Origin: Nereocystis luetkeana
Taxonomy: Eukaryota > Sar > Phaeophyceae > Laminariales > Laminariaceae
Direction of reading: 5' to 3'
DNA: 64,000 nt
Assembly (NCBI GenBank): GCA_031213475.1
Contig: JARUPZ010000024.1
Span: 5,426,038-5,490,037 of the forward strand
The notes beneath the pieces were generated by a model. The model was not told the DNA's origin, did no database searches, and saw only the letters and a list, made by a program, of their open reading frames with translations. The stretch's first letter is position 1; every line of letters starts with the position of its first letter. Below are positions 1-12,500 of the stretch, one piece after another. The position numbers and the translations under genes are program-made.

Positions 1-252
1 ATATTATATACCTGGGGTACCTCCTTATTATTATGTATTATCCATTCCCATTGTACGTACCGCACACAGATCGTGTGTTCGTACCACAGACCAGAGTACG
101 TACAATGATACACGATACTGTTGTACCGCTGTGTGTGTATAGTGTGTAATGAGGTTACCAACCGGGGTGCACAGTCATATACATCGTGAACAAGCATGCG
201 TATGTATGCGTACATACAGACGACCAACTACACACCTACCTATAGTACATCA

Positions 253-436
<184 letters not shown>

Positions 437-570
437 TTGTGGTAATATACTTCGGAAACATCTGTGGGTACACACATACATGTGTTTTTTTAGTTCATCC
501 ACGTACGTACGTACAATAGGCCAGCCCCGTACAACCTTACACTTGTTGTGTATATATGATACAGACACTA

Positions 571-677
571 TTACGGGGGACCACATAGTAAATAGGACCA
601 AATATTGTCGGTAAAAATAGCGAAATATATAGGTTTGTGTGTCTACCGTAGGTCCTATTTAATATGGTCCCCCGTAG
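571..677 (+). mobile_element. family A MITE
   Basis: Starts TTACGGGGGACC and ends GGTCCCCCGTAG, with AGGACCAAATATTGT inside. TA flanks the left end. Typical length for the family. Confidence 0.8.
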
Positions 678-2242
678 TACTATACGTGAAAAGGATTTTC
701 TGTGTGATTTATTCAACAGTACGAAACACACACATACCAGGTACATATTCGTACAACACCCCCCGGCGGGGTGATTTTCAGACCTGATTTTCTCCAAAAC
801 CAGGGGGGCGCTGTGGGAAAATTGTGTCGTCGATATATCCCTTCTCAGAGACGCGTCGCCCGTCGTCTGCACCCTCTCCTCGTTGCCGAGGGGAGGTGTT
901 TATCCTGCTATTATACGGATACACAGATACACGGAGGTATCAATAGCAAGCAGCAGCTGCTCACAGCTCCGAGATAATATAATACCTTTACCCTCAAAAG
1001 TCCGGGCGGTGTGTTATTGCTCCAACTTGTCGAAAAAACATCCAGCCAACGCGGTGGGTTGTGGGTATACGTATAGATAGCCCTTTTTTTACTACTTACT
1101 GTATGTATGTACCAGGTATGTATACGGTATACCCGTACCAAAACCGCATAGCGAGCGAAGCCACAGTTAGTTACCAACAATTATGACGGGGGGGGTGAGG
1201 CGGAGCTCTATAGGTGCCTGCCCAACATCTTCGGAATCACTTTTTTTCGTATTCAATTCGTATTTTACTTTTTTTATTATACCCGTTCGTCATCGGGTTT
1301 CAGTAACACCCCCATCGGGACCCCGAGATAAAACTACCAAAGAAACAACGACAACGTTAGTTGTGATCAACTGTCTACGAGCACAGCGCGAGAGAGCGCT
1401 CAGAGAACGGGAGGGATCATGTTGCGGCGCCCGCGCGGTGCGACTCCTCGCTTTGTAACTCGGGCACCAATTTAGCACGGTGTCCCCCCAACCACTCGGC
1501 GTTGGCCGATGCTGTAGTCGCCAGTTTACCACGTATCGTCTTGTGTTCCCCTTTCTCAAGTAAGTCCGAAATGGGTTAATAAGGCGTACTACTGGTAAGT
1601 TTTTTTTTTTTTAATCAAAGGTCAGTTTTTGGGTGAATATCGAGCTTCTTACGTGAGAGCAGGGAGCCTCCGAAAATGCTCCTTGTCTCTCTCTCTCTCT
1701 TGTACCACCCCGGGTGATATGCTACATCCAATCCTAAATTAGCCTCCCACATTCATCACCGGGCGTACGTACGTTGTATATCAACCCCCCTCCCGCAATA
1801 TAACACACTGGGTGATGAGTGTTTGAGAGTTCCAAATGTTATCACCGGGTGTGTGGTATATTTACACCGCCGTGTACGGTATGTGGAGAGCCTCAGAAAA
1901 GGCTACTACTGCTGCTGCTGTAGGTGCATCCGCACCCTATCTATGGCATGCATCGGGAGAGAGAACGTAGCCCCTTCCTAAAAATGCCCTCCCCCTCCTT
2001 CATCGATTTCATTCACCCTTCCACGCGCCACGTCCAGGCGGTATGCGCAACACGCGGATATCTATGACAAAAACACGCCCGAAAAAAACAGACAAAACGC
2101 GCACGCCTCCCGTGCCGAGCCCACAAAATACCGGGAACGAAAAAAAGCCACCGGGTGATACGGAAAAAGCCATCCCACAGCAGGATGGGTGCACCAGAAG
2201 TTCCTGGGCCCCCCACATTATGAGCTCAGTATCTCAACCCGT

Positions 2243-2339
2243 TCAACCCCTTTAGAACCGCAGTCCCGTTTTGGGGACAAACTACTTGAAATTTGAGTGG
2301 TTTGTCCCCAAAACGGGACTGCGCTCCTGAAGGGATCAA
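2243..2339. mobile_element. family B MITE
   Basis: Palindromic copy: CGCAGTCCCGTTTTGGGGAC at left is mirrored by GTCCCCAAAACGGGACTGCG at right. Confidence 0.8.
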
Positions 2340-2392
2340 ATACTGTTGGAAGAAATTCGCGAGTGCTACCCGACCGGCACTTGTATGCGCTA

Positions 2393-2497
2393 CTACGGGG
2401 GACCATAGTAAATAGGACCAAATGTTGTCAACAAAAATAGGTAAATATGCAGGTTTGTATGTGTACCGTAGATCCTATTTACTATGGTCCCCCGCAA
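2393..2497 (+). mobile_element. family A MITE
   Basis: Full copy with inverted ends, CTACGGGGGACCATAG and CTATGGTCCCCCGCAA. It lies 50 bases after a family B copy. Confidence 0.8.
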
Positions 2498-2543
2498 TAG
2501 TCCTAAAACGAACATACGAGTACATTTTCCATCCTAACTGGTA

Positions 2544-2649
2544 TTACGGGGGGCCATGGTAAACAGGACCAAAACATTGTTATTAAAAATAGGGAAACAT
2601 ATAGGTTTTTGTGTGTACCGTAGGCCCTATTTACTGTCCCCCCCCGTAA
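2544..2649 (+). mobile_element. family A MITE
   Basis: Full copy, TA on both sides, same orientation as the copy 50 bases to the left. Confidence 0.8.
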
Positions 2650-3093
2650 TAGTTCCTCCCTTAAGGCACTCAATTGGTCAGAAACCTTTGGCCCGAAAAG
2701 CGCAACCCCTACCGTGGGTTTGACTCGAAAGGCCTCTCGTGCCATCGGGAACAGAAGAAGACGGGACGGAAAGAGACAACCGGAGAGTTTTTTTGGTGGT
2801 GTTTCTTGGCGGAAGGGAACGGTACGAGGCAGCGGTAGATGGAATTGTCTTGACGGGACGGGGCACCGCGGCACCATTTCGACGACGGTTTTACCGTACC
2901 GCCCCGTCCCGTGCCGTCCCGTTGATACAGTCAATACCGCTCCGTAAAAAAAGAAGCCTTGTTTTATGCTGCGTACTCCTAGGCAGATTTTATTTTTCTC
3001 TTCTTCTGGCGGATGAGTTAAAGCTCAGGCTTAAGCTTACCACTCCTGCACACACAAACGAAAAAGTGCCGTGAGTCAACACAACTTTGTTTC

Positions 3094-3197
3094 GACCTTT
3101 TCGGAACTCCAGTCCCGTTTTGGGGACACACCACTCAAATTCCAAGTAATGTGTCCCCAATTGTCCCCGAAACGAGATTGCAGTGCTAAAAGGGTTG
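3094..3197. mobile_element. family B MITE, variant centre
   Basis: AGTCCCGTTTTGGGGACA at left and GTCCCCGAAACGAGATTGC at right. The centre CAATTGTCCCC is shared with 37347-37460 and 60608-60713. Confidence 0.75.
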
Positions 3198-3199
3198 AA

Positions 3200-3309
3200 G
3201 ACGGGGGAACATAGTAAATCATTACCAAACATGGTGTGAAAAACATAGGGACACACACACCTTCTTTCGGGCCCATCGTGGGTTCTTATTACAATAGCCC
3301 CTCCGGAAT
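3200..3309 (+). mobile_element. family A-related MITE, decayed
   Basis: The left end ACGGGGGAACATAGTAAAT is clear. The right end is degenerate (CCCCTCCGGAATA). A similar diverged form lies near 14,730-14,850. Confidence 0.45.
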
Positions 3310-3669
3310 AGAAAGCAACACGGTGTTATACATACTACGTGGTGGTTCGTACTGTAGTACCCAACGACACTACCGTCGTGACGGAGCCGCAAAACCTAAC
3401 CCACACGACCAACCAGTCTACCATGGTCGCCGGGAGCGTCTGCGTCTGAGCCAGCTGTCCCCTCCCTGGCCCCCCGAACCCCCCTCAATAGCGTCTCAAG
3501 CATCTTCCGGTGTACGCCACGACGTGACGGGTCACTCGCGGAAAAAAAATACCTTCTCTACAAAAAAAAAAAAAGAAGAAACGTACGAGCCTGCGTCTGT
3601 CTGCGTCCGTCCCCAAAACCTAGTGTAGTATTTACATGTATGTGTGCGGGAAAAGTACGCCCCACCAAG

Positions 3670-3840
3670 ATGGCAGAACTCTACCCACATGGCGCAGCAG
3701 CAGAAGCGGTAGGAGCGGGAGCAATGACAGACTTGCGAAAAATTGCGCGAAGCGTTCAAAAGAAGTTTGGCACGCGCCCTCGTACACGCGCCCTCGCACG
3801 CTCCCTCTATGTCGCACGCCACACGCCGCAACAAAAATGA
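3670..3840 (+). CDS. small unrecognised open reading frame
   Basis: ATG in the context CCAAGATGG, 56 codons, with a basic, Ala/Arg-rich sequence starting MAELYPHGAAAEAVGAG and containing MTDLRKIARSVQKKFG. It lies tail-to-tail with the mTERF gene. Composition and start context look coding-like, but there is no family match I know. Confidence 0.25.
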   Translation: MAELYPHGAAAEAVGAGAMTDLRKIARSVQKKFGTRPRTRALARSLYVARHTPQQK

Positions 3841-3900
3841 TAGTTCGTCGACACGAACCCAAAACGGGAATATCGGTGAACTTCACCACCCTCCTCCCCA

Positions 3901-3931
<31 letters not shown>

Positions 3932-4368
3932 CCCCAAGCACTGAAAACTACTGGCTAACGTCGTCCGTTCCACGCACGCTCTCAACCTCTTCTCGGAACC
4001 TAGTACAAAAACGTTCATCGCAATCGCGCGTGACGAGCTCCATCGTGGTTTAGTCGCAACCCCTTTAGGGGCGGAACGCACAACACCAATCTACGCATAT
4101 CGTGTCAATAGCCCTCCTACTACATTGTTGACAAAATCCCCCGCGAAGGAAGACGACGTTTCAGGTCTTAGTACCTTGCCAAATCCTTGGAAGTAGCGCT
4201 TAGTATTGGTTCCTCAACATCGCCGACGGACGTACGTAACCCACCAGCCGCCGGTTGTGGACCGAAATTGTATGTTTTTTTTTTCTTTAATATTCGGCAA
4301 CACCATCTGGCCTGACGGCTATCCGAAGAACGCTCTTCTCTCAACTTCCTCCACCACTCCTGCCGTCA

Positions 4369-4484
4369 GTAACACCCTTCTGGTACCGCAGTCCCGCATT
4401 GAAGGCGCAAAAATACTTGGCATAATTCGAGTGGGGTTTTCCCCAAATCGGGACAGACATTTTTTCTTGTCCTGAAACGGGCAG
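4369..4484. mobile_element. family B MITE, decayed
   Basis: ACCGCAGTCCCGCATTG at left and a weak mirror to the right, with the family spacing. Confidence 0.4.
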
Positions 4485-4534
4485 AACATTCAAACCAGGC
4501 ACCAGGTAGCTCCTGGGGGATACAGCAGGGTTAT

Positions 4535-4639
4535 TACCCCTTTTTTACCGCCGCATTCCCGTGTTCTGGACAAAACGCTAAAAATAACAACATATGAAAA
4601 AAAAAATAAAAAAAAATCACGAGCTGCAAAAGGGGTTAA
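4535..4639. mobile_element. family B MITE, strongly decayed
   Basis: TTACCCCTTTTTTACCG at left and GCAAAAGGGGTTAAG at right. The interior is replaced by A-rich sequence. Confidence 0.3.
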
Positions 4640-4700
4640 GGCACGAGACCCCTTCTACAAGAAAAGGAAACAACTCCGGGTATATAGGCCGGGGCACCGC

Positions 4701-4706
4701 TTTATT
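4701..4706 (-). promoter_or_regulatory. polyadenylation signal of the mTERF gene
   Basis: AATAAA on the minus strand, 66 bases past the mTERF stop codon. The position suits a 3' end signal, but no transcript data are available. Confidence 0.5.
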
Positions 4707-4771
4707 GTTTTGTTTTAATCCTGACGCAACAACCTGCACCGGCCTGGCCATATCCGCGCTTTCTCTCGGTT

Positions 4772-4915
4772 TCATCTCCGCATCAATCGCGCCCGGCCGC
4801 GTCGATCACCACGCCCCCCGCCCCCATCTCCTCGCCCGACACGCCCCGCCGACGCCCCGAAAGCTTCATCTTTTAGCCACTGGCGAAACACAGCGTCGCT
4901 GGCGAAAAGCATAAT
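4772..4915 (-). CDS. mTERF gene, last exon
   Basis: Acceptor ATGTCGCGCAG before 4915, stop TGA at 4772-4774, 47 codons. [18 protein letters not shown] resembles the short helix that closes many mTERF proteins. A Gly/Arg-rich tail follows. Confidence 0.75.
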   Translation of the reverse strand: MMLFASDAVFRQWLKDEAFGASAGRVGRGDGGGGRGDRRGRARLMRR

Positions 4916-4945
4916 CTGCGCGACATGCACGGATCGGGAGGGGGG

Positions 4946-5001
<56 letters not shown>

Positions 5002-6505
5002 CGGGCAGGCGCGGGGACAACGCGCGGGAGTCTTGAGAGGAGGAAAAAGGTTGACCCAACTTCATCGCTCCAAGCCATGGGGTAGGGGCATCTCACGGGA
5101 TATCCCATGGGATTCCCATGAGAACATAACCATCCCGTGGGATCCCACATATCCCATCGGATCCCACATATCCCATGGGATCATAATTATCCCGTGGGAT
5201 CCTAATTATCCCATGGGATCCCACACATCCCACGGGGCCATGGTTTCCCCGCGGGAAGCCCACATATTCCAAGGGACTCTGATTTTCCCACGGGGTCTCA
5301 CACATCCCGTGGCATAATACTTATCCCACGGGACATCCCATGGGGTTTCCCACATATCCCAAACTGCTGTATCACAAGCAAAACTCACCCCGTGATGCGA
5401 CTGCCATGAAGGTGTGAAACCCGCGCCCCTTAGCTCTTGTAATCGCGGAACCAGCCGCGTCTCGAGGCTCATGCCCAGCAGCCGCGGCTGCTTCACCACC
5501 GCCTCTCGGATCTACCGGGAGTTCGTTCAGGAGGAGGAGGAGGTGTGCGAGCGTTGTATGTACGTGCCACAGGTGCAGATCATATTTTCATCGCATTTGC
5601 GATACTACTGTTAATATTCGCTACGGTTATCTATGAGGGTTTTTATTCTACCCCCCCCCCCCAAAAAAAAAACTGCCGTTTCTAAGCAAGAAACACCGGA
5701 GGTGACGATGAGTCGGTCATACCAGTTGATAATAATGTTCAGTCAGTCGGTCGGAAAAAGTCCGTCGGTAAAGTCGGTCGGCATCTGACAGTTTCAAAAT
5801 TGAGTAGCAACCCACTCCAATCGGTCCAACTCACAGCTGACGCGATTGTAATACTTCAACCAGGGCTATCCCCGGTACTTTTACCGCGGTAAATTACCGC
5901 GGTAAAACCACGGTTGCGGGTAAATACCGTGAGTCCGTGAAACGCCGTGGCTGTCGGCTGCCGCGGACGCAGTTACCAACTTTTTGTTTTTTTTCATTGA
6001 CCGTATCGTGCAAACAGTTACCACACATGTTTTCAACCACCGTAACCGTGCCGTGCAAATGTGGATATATACCGAGACGAAACCGTGGTCTTCCCTCACC
6101 GCGGCACCATTTACCGAACAGGCAACCATTGTACCGCGGAAACGGCAGCACGCGAGCAGTACCTTTCATCTTCCGAGCATATCCCCGAAATTCAGCACGG
6201 TTTCAACACAGTACGCACGAGTATACCTTTTTGTAACAGGTATTGGAATAACATGAGCTGGTTGGTATGCATTAAAAGTGCACGTATAAAGCCTTTCGGG
6301 ATGTTCAGGACAGCAAGTCCCGTTTTGAGGGGCAAACCACTTCAAGTCCAAGTAGTCTGCCCCCCAAAATGGGTTAAACACCCACTGTCCGTAGATCACG
6401 CGCAGTGGGAATCAATGATCTGTACGAGGAGTGAAAAAAATAAACAACCCGCAACACGTTTTTGAGAAAACAAAAAAAATGAAAACGAAAAAACGCCCGC
6501 ATGAG

Positions 6506-6552
<47 letters not shown>

Positions 6553-9500
6553 GAGCACGCACGCACACCCACATACACACCTGCATTTTTGTCGCGCCAA
6601 GCTCGTCGAGAAAAAACTCGATGGTTGGCACCTGTCGACAAAAAAAGAAAAAAAAAAAAAAAAAGTGCGCGCAAGACGGCACCTGTCGGTAACGAAGGCA
6701 TGATTTTTGTGTTTATCGTAGGTCCTATTTTAATATGGCCCCCCGTATTATTACGGGGGGGGCATAGTTAATAGGACCTATGGTATACATAAAAAAACCT
6801 ATATATTTAACCGTTTTTACTAACAATATTTGGTCCTATTAACTATAGTCCCCCGTAGTAGTAGCCAACTACCACCATCACGGGGTGCCGAAGTAAGCAG
6901 GGCTACACCATGCACTCAAAAAGCTGTATATTCCAGTATTTTTACTCAGCATCTTTTGGTCCCGATTCTTCTGTTCCCACCAAAATAGGAGATCTCGGAG
7001 ATCAGATACTGCCTGAATTATCTACGGTAGATGGTGAAGCAGAGGAACGATCTGCGGATGATGTGTCCGAGGCGGAGGTTTTTCGAGATGGCGACCAAAA
7101 CAATGGTTGAAATTTTTGGCGTCGTCTCAACCGTCGCACGACCAGCGTGAGAGAGCGACCAGCCAACTCACGGCCCTACTGCTATCTATTCATGGAACCT
7201 GTCTATACAGCCCACTAACAGCTAGTCGGCAACTCATGGCCAGCCGACTCAGTCTTAGCAGTATGGAACCTGCCTAGTCAAACTAATAACTATTCGGCGA
7301 CTTATAGTCAGGAAACTTACATCCTTACTAAGCACGGAACCTACCGTATTAAGCTAAACATGCCTGGTAGTCGGCGACTTACGGTCAGCCAACTCCCAGC
7401 CTTACTAATAATGGAACCTACCTAGCCAACTAAAAACTAGTCGGCGACTCATAGTCAGCCAACTCACAGCCGTACTAATCATGGAACCTACCTAGCGCCA
7501 ACAACAACTAGTCGGCGACTTGTAGTCAGGCCACTTGCAGCCTTACTAATCATGGAATCTATCTAGCTAACTAAAAAAAATGATAGTCGGCAACTTACGG
7601 TCAGCCAACTCACAGTCCAACTAATCATGGAACCTTCATAGCCATCTAACAACCATTAATAGTCGGCGGCTTACGGTCAGCCAACTCACAGCCGTATTAA
7701 TCAGGGAACCTACTACCTAAGTAGCCAACCTATGCCTTGCCGGCGACTGATAGTCAGCCAACTCACAGCCCTAGTCATCATGGAACCTACCTAACGAACA
7801 ACATTAATATTACTAATGCGCACATACCGTATCACACTAGGGTGATACGATAACACACCCCCTCGGACGATTTTTCAAAGCTGGGTTTCTGGACCACGGG
7901 GAGGGCGTACTGAATACGACGAGCGATGCATGCGTCTATGCAACTTTCTCGACGAAATACTTCCATAGGCACCATTCTCGTTGTATGTGTCTGCCCCTTA
8001 GGTTTTGGAGGAAACCGGGTCCGATATTCGTCCCAGGGTGTGTGTTTGCTCATCACCCGGTGTGATACGGTAGTCAGCCAACTCACTGCCTCCGTCATCA
8101 TGCGATACTAGGTATATATTCTCGCAGTGCTTGCTGTGACGTTTTCTTCGTAATTGTGTGAACGGCTTGGGGGGGTCAGCGCTGTTGACGCCCCCCCCCA
8201 AAAAATCGTGACACATCGTATGGCGTGACTCCAGGTACCCGGTGCCAGTCCCTCCGTATCGGGTCTGGTACCAGGCTCAACCATGGGACTCACCAAGCTC
8301 CGCTCGGCGCTGTAGGCAAGTACGGTATGACACACCAGTGTAACACGATACAATACGATAGGATGTATCAATATAACATGGTACATCAAGATCATACTCG
8401 CATGATATATAAATGGCAGCTACAGTAGTACGTAGTTCACAACTATACGTACCACGATAACACACACTTAACCCTTTTAGAACCGCAGCCCCGTGTTGGG
8501 GACAAACCACTCAAAACCATTCAAGTAGTTTGTCCCCAAAACGGGACTGCGGTTCTAAAGGGGCTAAAACAAAATGCCTGATACCAGGTATCATTTACCA
8601 GTACCATATCGCGCACTATTTTTTCGTACGCTATCATCTTTCACAACAACGCATCAACATGACATCCAAAAAAATTGTACTCCGCAATCATACCGCGATA
8701 ATACATACCTGGTACCAGGTACCTGGTACTCAACACAATACCTGGTATTATATATAAAACGCCATACCGTAACACTATTACTGTACCCTATGCAATATCT
8801 TTCAGAACACTACTGTGTATCAGTATCACATCCATATCACCCTCCATCCGGGACACCAGGACGACTTACTCACCAGATTTCTCTCGGCGCTGTACGCGAA
8901 GACCGAGGGGCATCGACTCAACACCCCCTTAAGCTCCTTCCGGTCGAGCATGAGCTCCTCTCGCAACCATCGGGCCTTCCAGGTCATGTTGTCCAGGCTG
9001 AAATTAAACAACTGCGAAAGCGTGAGTTGAAATTGAACAACAAGTCGGGAAACTGGAAAGAGTCAGCTTAGGTAGGTAGATAGGTAGGTAAGTAGATAGG
9101 TAGGTGGGTAGGTAGGTGGGTAGGTAGGTGGGTAGGTCGGTAGGTAGGCAGGCAGGTAGGCAGGTAGGTAGGTATGTAGGCAGGTAGGTGGGTAGGTAGG
9201 TGGGTAGGTAGGTGGGTAGGTAGGTAGGTAGGCAGGCAGGTAGGCAGGTAGGTAGGTATGTAGGCAGGTAGGTGGGTGGGTGGGTGGGTAGGTAGGTAGG
9301 TATATAGGTAGGAAAATAGGTAGGTAGACAGGTGGGTAGGTGAGTGGGAGGTAGGTAGGTAGCTAGGTAGGTGGGTGGGTGGGTGGGTGGGTGGGTAGGT
9401 AGGAGGATAGCCTTCGCGTGGAAATCATTTTCATGTCGTTTCGGCCGAAACATCATTGCACAACGCACCGTGCAAAAAAAACTCCTTCAGACGATAATCA

Positions 9501-12500
9501 AAGGCGCATCAAAATTGAGTGACGCAAGGAGGTAGGTCGCTACGTAGGCATGCCGGGCCGTTCCCCGGCCCGGCCCATCACGTTTTCAAATTTCCTCGGC
9601 CGATACCGGAAAAGTTGCCCTGCACGGCCCATACGTACGCGCGTAAGGCCACACGCAGCCGAAAGACACCGCAGTGATTGCTTGGTCTTATTTCGTGCGT
9701 TCTTGCTTTCCTTGACGACCGCCAAAAAGGGAGCCAGCGCTGCGTGCCCCGTTCGGCTCGTGAACCGAACACCCCCCCCCCCCTCCCCCCTCCCAAACAA
9801 TGATAAAGCACGAAAAAAAACAGGCAAACCAAACACTGGAGCAACCATATTGAATAGGACCTACGGTACACAAAAAAAATAAATACAATTACATATTTTT
9901 ACTGACAATATTTGGCCCTGCTTACTATGGTCCCCCCCGTAATATCGCACACCAAATAAAAAACAGGTACCATGGTATGCACGGGAGTCAGGTATCAGTC
10001 CAGCCTCGTGAAAGAATATGGCCGAACGGCGGAACCCCCCCCCCCCCCCCCCCCCTAAACCTTGAGATGCTTGACCTCACGTCGGCGGGCGGCTGTCGCT
10101 GCGATCGTAAAATCTAAGGTTTTGTTGGATGCTTGGTGGCCATCTAAAAGTACCCCACAGCCAGTACTCACAAGGGCTCTTCACGGGCCAGGGGATCTAA
10201 AACAACTCACGGGTCAAGTCGAGTCGGGTCGAGTCGGGTCGGGTCGGGTCGGGTCGGGTCGGGTCGGGTCGGGTCGGGTCGGGTCGGGTCGGGTCGGGTC
10301 GGGTCGGGTCGGGTCGGGTCGGGTCGGGTCGGGTCGGGTCGGGTCGGGTTAGGTGGGGTCGGGTCGGTTCGGTTCGGTTCGGTTCGGTTCGGTTCGGTTC
10401 GGTTCGGTTCGGTTCGGTTCGGTTCGGTTCGGTTCGGTTCGGTTCGGTTCGGTTCGGTTCGGTTCGGTTCGGTTCGGTTCGGTTCGGTTCGGTTCGGTTC
10501 GGTTCGGTTCGGTTCGGTTCGGTTCGGTTCGGTTCGGTTCGGTTCGGTTCGGTTCGGTTCGGTTCGGTTCGGGTCGGGTCGGGTCGGGTCGGGTCTGATC
10601 GGGTCGGGTCGGGTCGGGTCTGATCGGGTCTGATCGGGTCAGGAGGTATCCGAAATGTCACGAGTCGGGGTCTAGTCGGGTCGGGTCAGGATATACATAG
10701 ATTACCCCATCCGACCCGGCCCGCGACTTTCTCAGCCGACCCGTTGACAGCCCTTCGTGCCGTGTCGTGTTTCCAACGAGGGCGGTACGAAATGCCGATA
10801 CAGCTTCGAAAGGTCAGTGCAGCACGCGGCGCACCTGAGGGTATCGGACCAACATGCCTCCGATCGAAGTTCTCTCTATCCCTATTCGCTTCTCGAAAAA
10901 ATCCAGCTTCGGCAGGAAGTTCGACGACACGGACTTCACCAAGAGCTGAGGGCACGACCTCACCACCTTCCCGACCTGTTGGATGGAGCACGCGGCAGGG
11001 AAGAGGCCGAAAGGTTCACATGGGATTAGGTTGGGTTGGGTTGGGTTGGGATAGGTTGGGTCGGGATAGGTTGGGTTGGATTGGGTTGGGTTAAGTTGGG
11101 TTGGGATAGGTTGGGCCGGGGTGGGTGGGGTCGGGTGTGGGGTATATAATAGGAGGTGGGGGTGACGTCTTTGCGAGAAGGCAAGCACTGAGCGTACACG
11201 GCGCACGATTCATGTTTCCCCTCAGAAACCACCACCACCACTCTCACCCAACATGACGTCCAAAGGCTGCCGAACGGTGCCTGTAACCCCCCCCCCTCTC
11301 CTGCCTTACTCCCTCCCTCGCTCCCTCTACAGTAGACACACACATATCCTACTAAGAAAGACTCAGGACGGAAGCGGGCACCATCTACACAGCAGGAACT
11401 TTGGAGCCGAAGTACACTAACGGGAGACCGCGGTTTGATCTCACCGTCCACCATATTAAACCTACCAGAGATACGTGATATGTTAAGGCCAGCCGCCTAT
11501 CTCGGGGGGAAAGCAGAAACCAGCACCAAACATCGCCTAAAAAACAAAGGCGGGGGGGTATTCAATTTTTGGGTCTATATAGCGGGTTCTGAATAGTACA
11601 CGCCTCCCCCGAACACTCTGTTTCGCTCCGATGGCGACGGTCGCTGCTTCAAAAATTCCGCCGACACGCAGCACACACCTAAGGACTCTCGGGGGGGGGG
11701 GGAGGGGAACGAAGGAAATCGACCCCCCCAGGTCCCGATCCCGATCCCCCATCCCCTCTCTAACTCCCTCCCTCCCCCGTCTCCCCCCACCCGCCGTTCG
11801 CCTACGTGCTGCGCCCACCTCTGGTCTTGTCAGTCCGAGGTCGTTCTCGAGCCAGTTCAGGTTCGGCTGCAGCTGGTGCTTCACGCTCTTGATCACCTGT
11901 GTGCGGGTGCGTGCGAAGACCAGACGAACGGAGAGCGCACCAAGACGGAACGGGCGATATATAAGGCCGACGACGCACAGGCAGCGTCACGACAGTGGAC
12001 ACTAAATCACCGCTCTATGGCAGGCTGGCAGGCCGCGCGGGTGTGCGTACGGTCAGGCGCAACGTGGCGAAAAAAAAAAGACTCGCGGTTTCCGGACACC
12101 ATTTTCTAACATGGTGTCCTTCCTGACACGAAACAAAAAATGAAATAAAGCCAAGAATCGACACAACACCCCCCCCCCCCCCCCCCCCCCCCGCTCCCCC
12201 CTCCCCCCCCCGTCACCTACAAAAGAGGGTACACGAAAAAAACAAAAGAGTGTACACGAAAAAAACAAAAGAGGGTACACGAAAAAACAAACCTAAACAC
12301 GACACACAAAAACCTATACCTGGCATGTATATATATATATATCCCTTATATACTTTTGCCCCCCGTAATAGGTTCTTCGGGAAACACGACAGGAGGACAG
12401 AGCAAGACACCGTGATACTGCTGTATGTTTCAGGAGAGCAGGAGTTAAAAGGGGTATACTAAAATCAAGTGGAAAAAAATGAACATGTTTTATTTCATTT

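Noticed and set aside
9004-10661. Frames rich in PTY/PTH or in GSGRV and RTEPN
   Set aside because: They are translations of the TAGG and GGGTC/GGTTC arrays inside an mTERF intron.
12352-12372. Another family A MITE
   Set aside because: Only CCCCCCGTAATA is left, too short to call.
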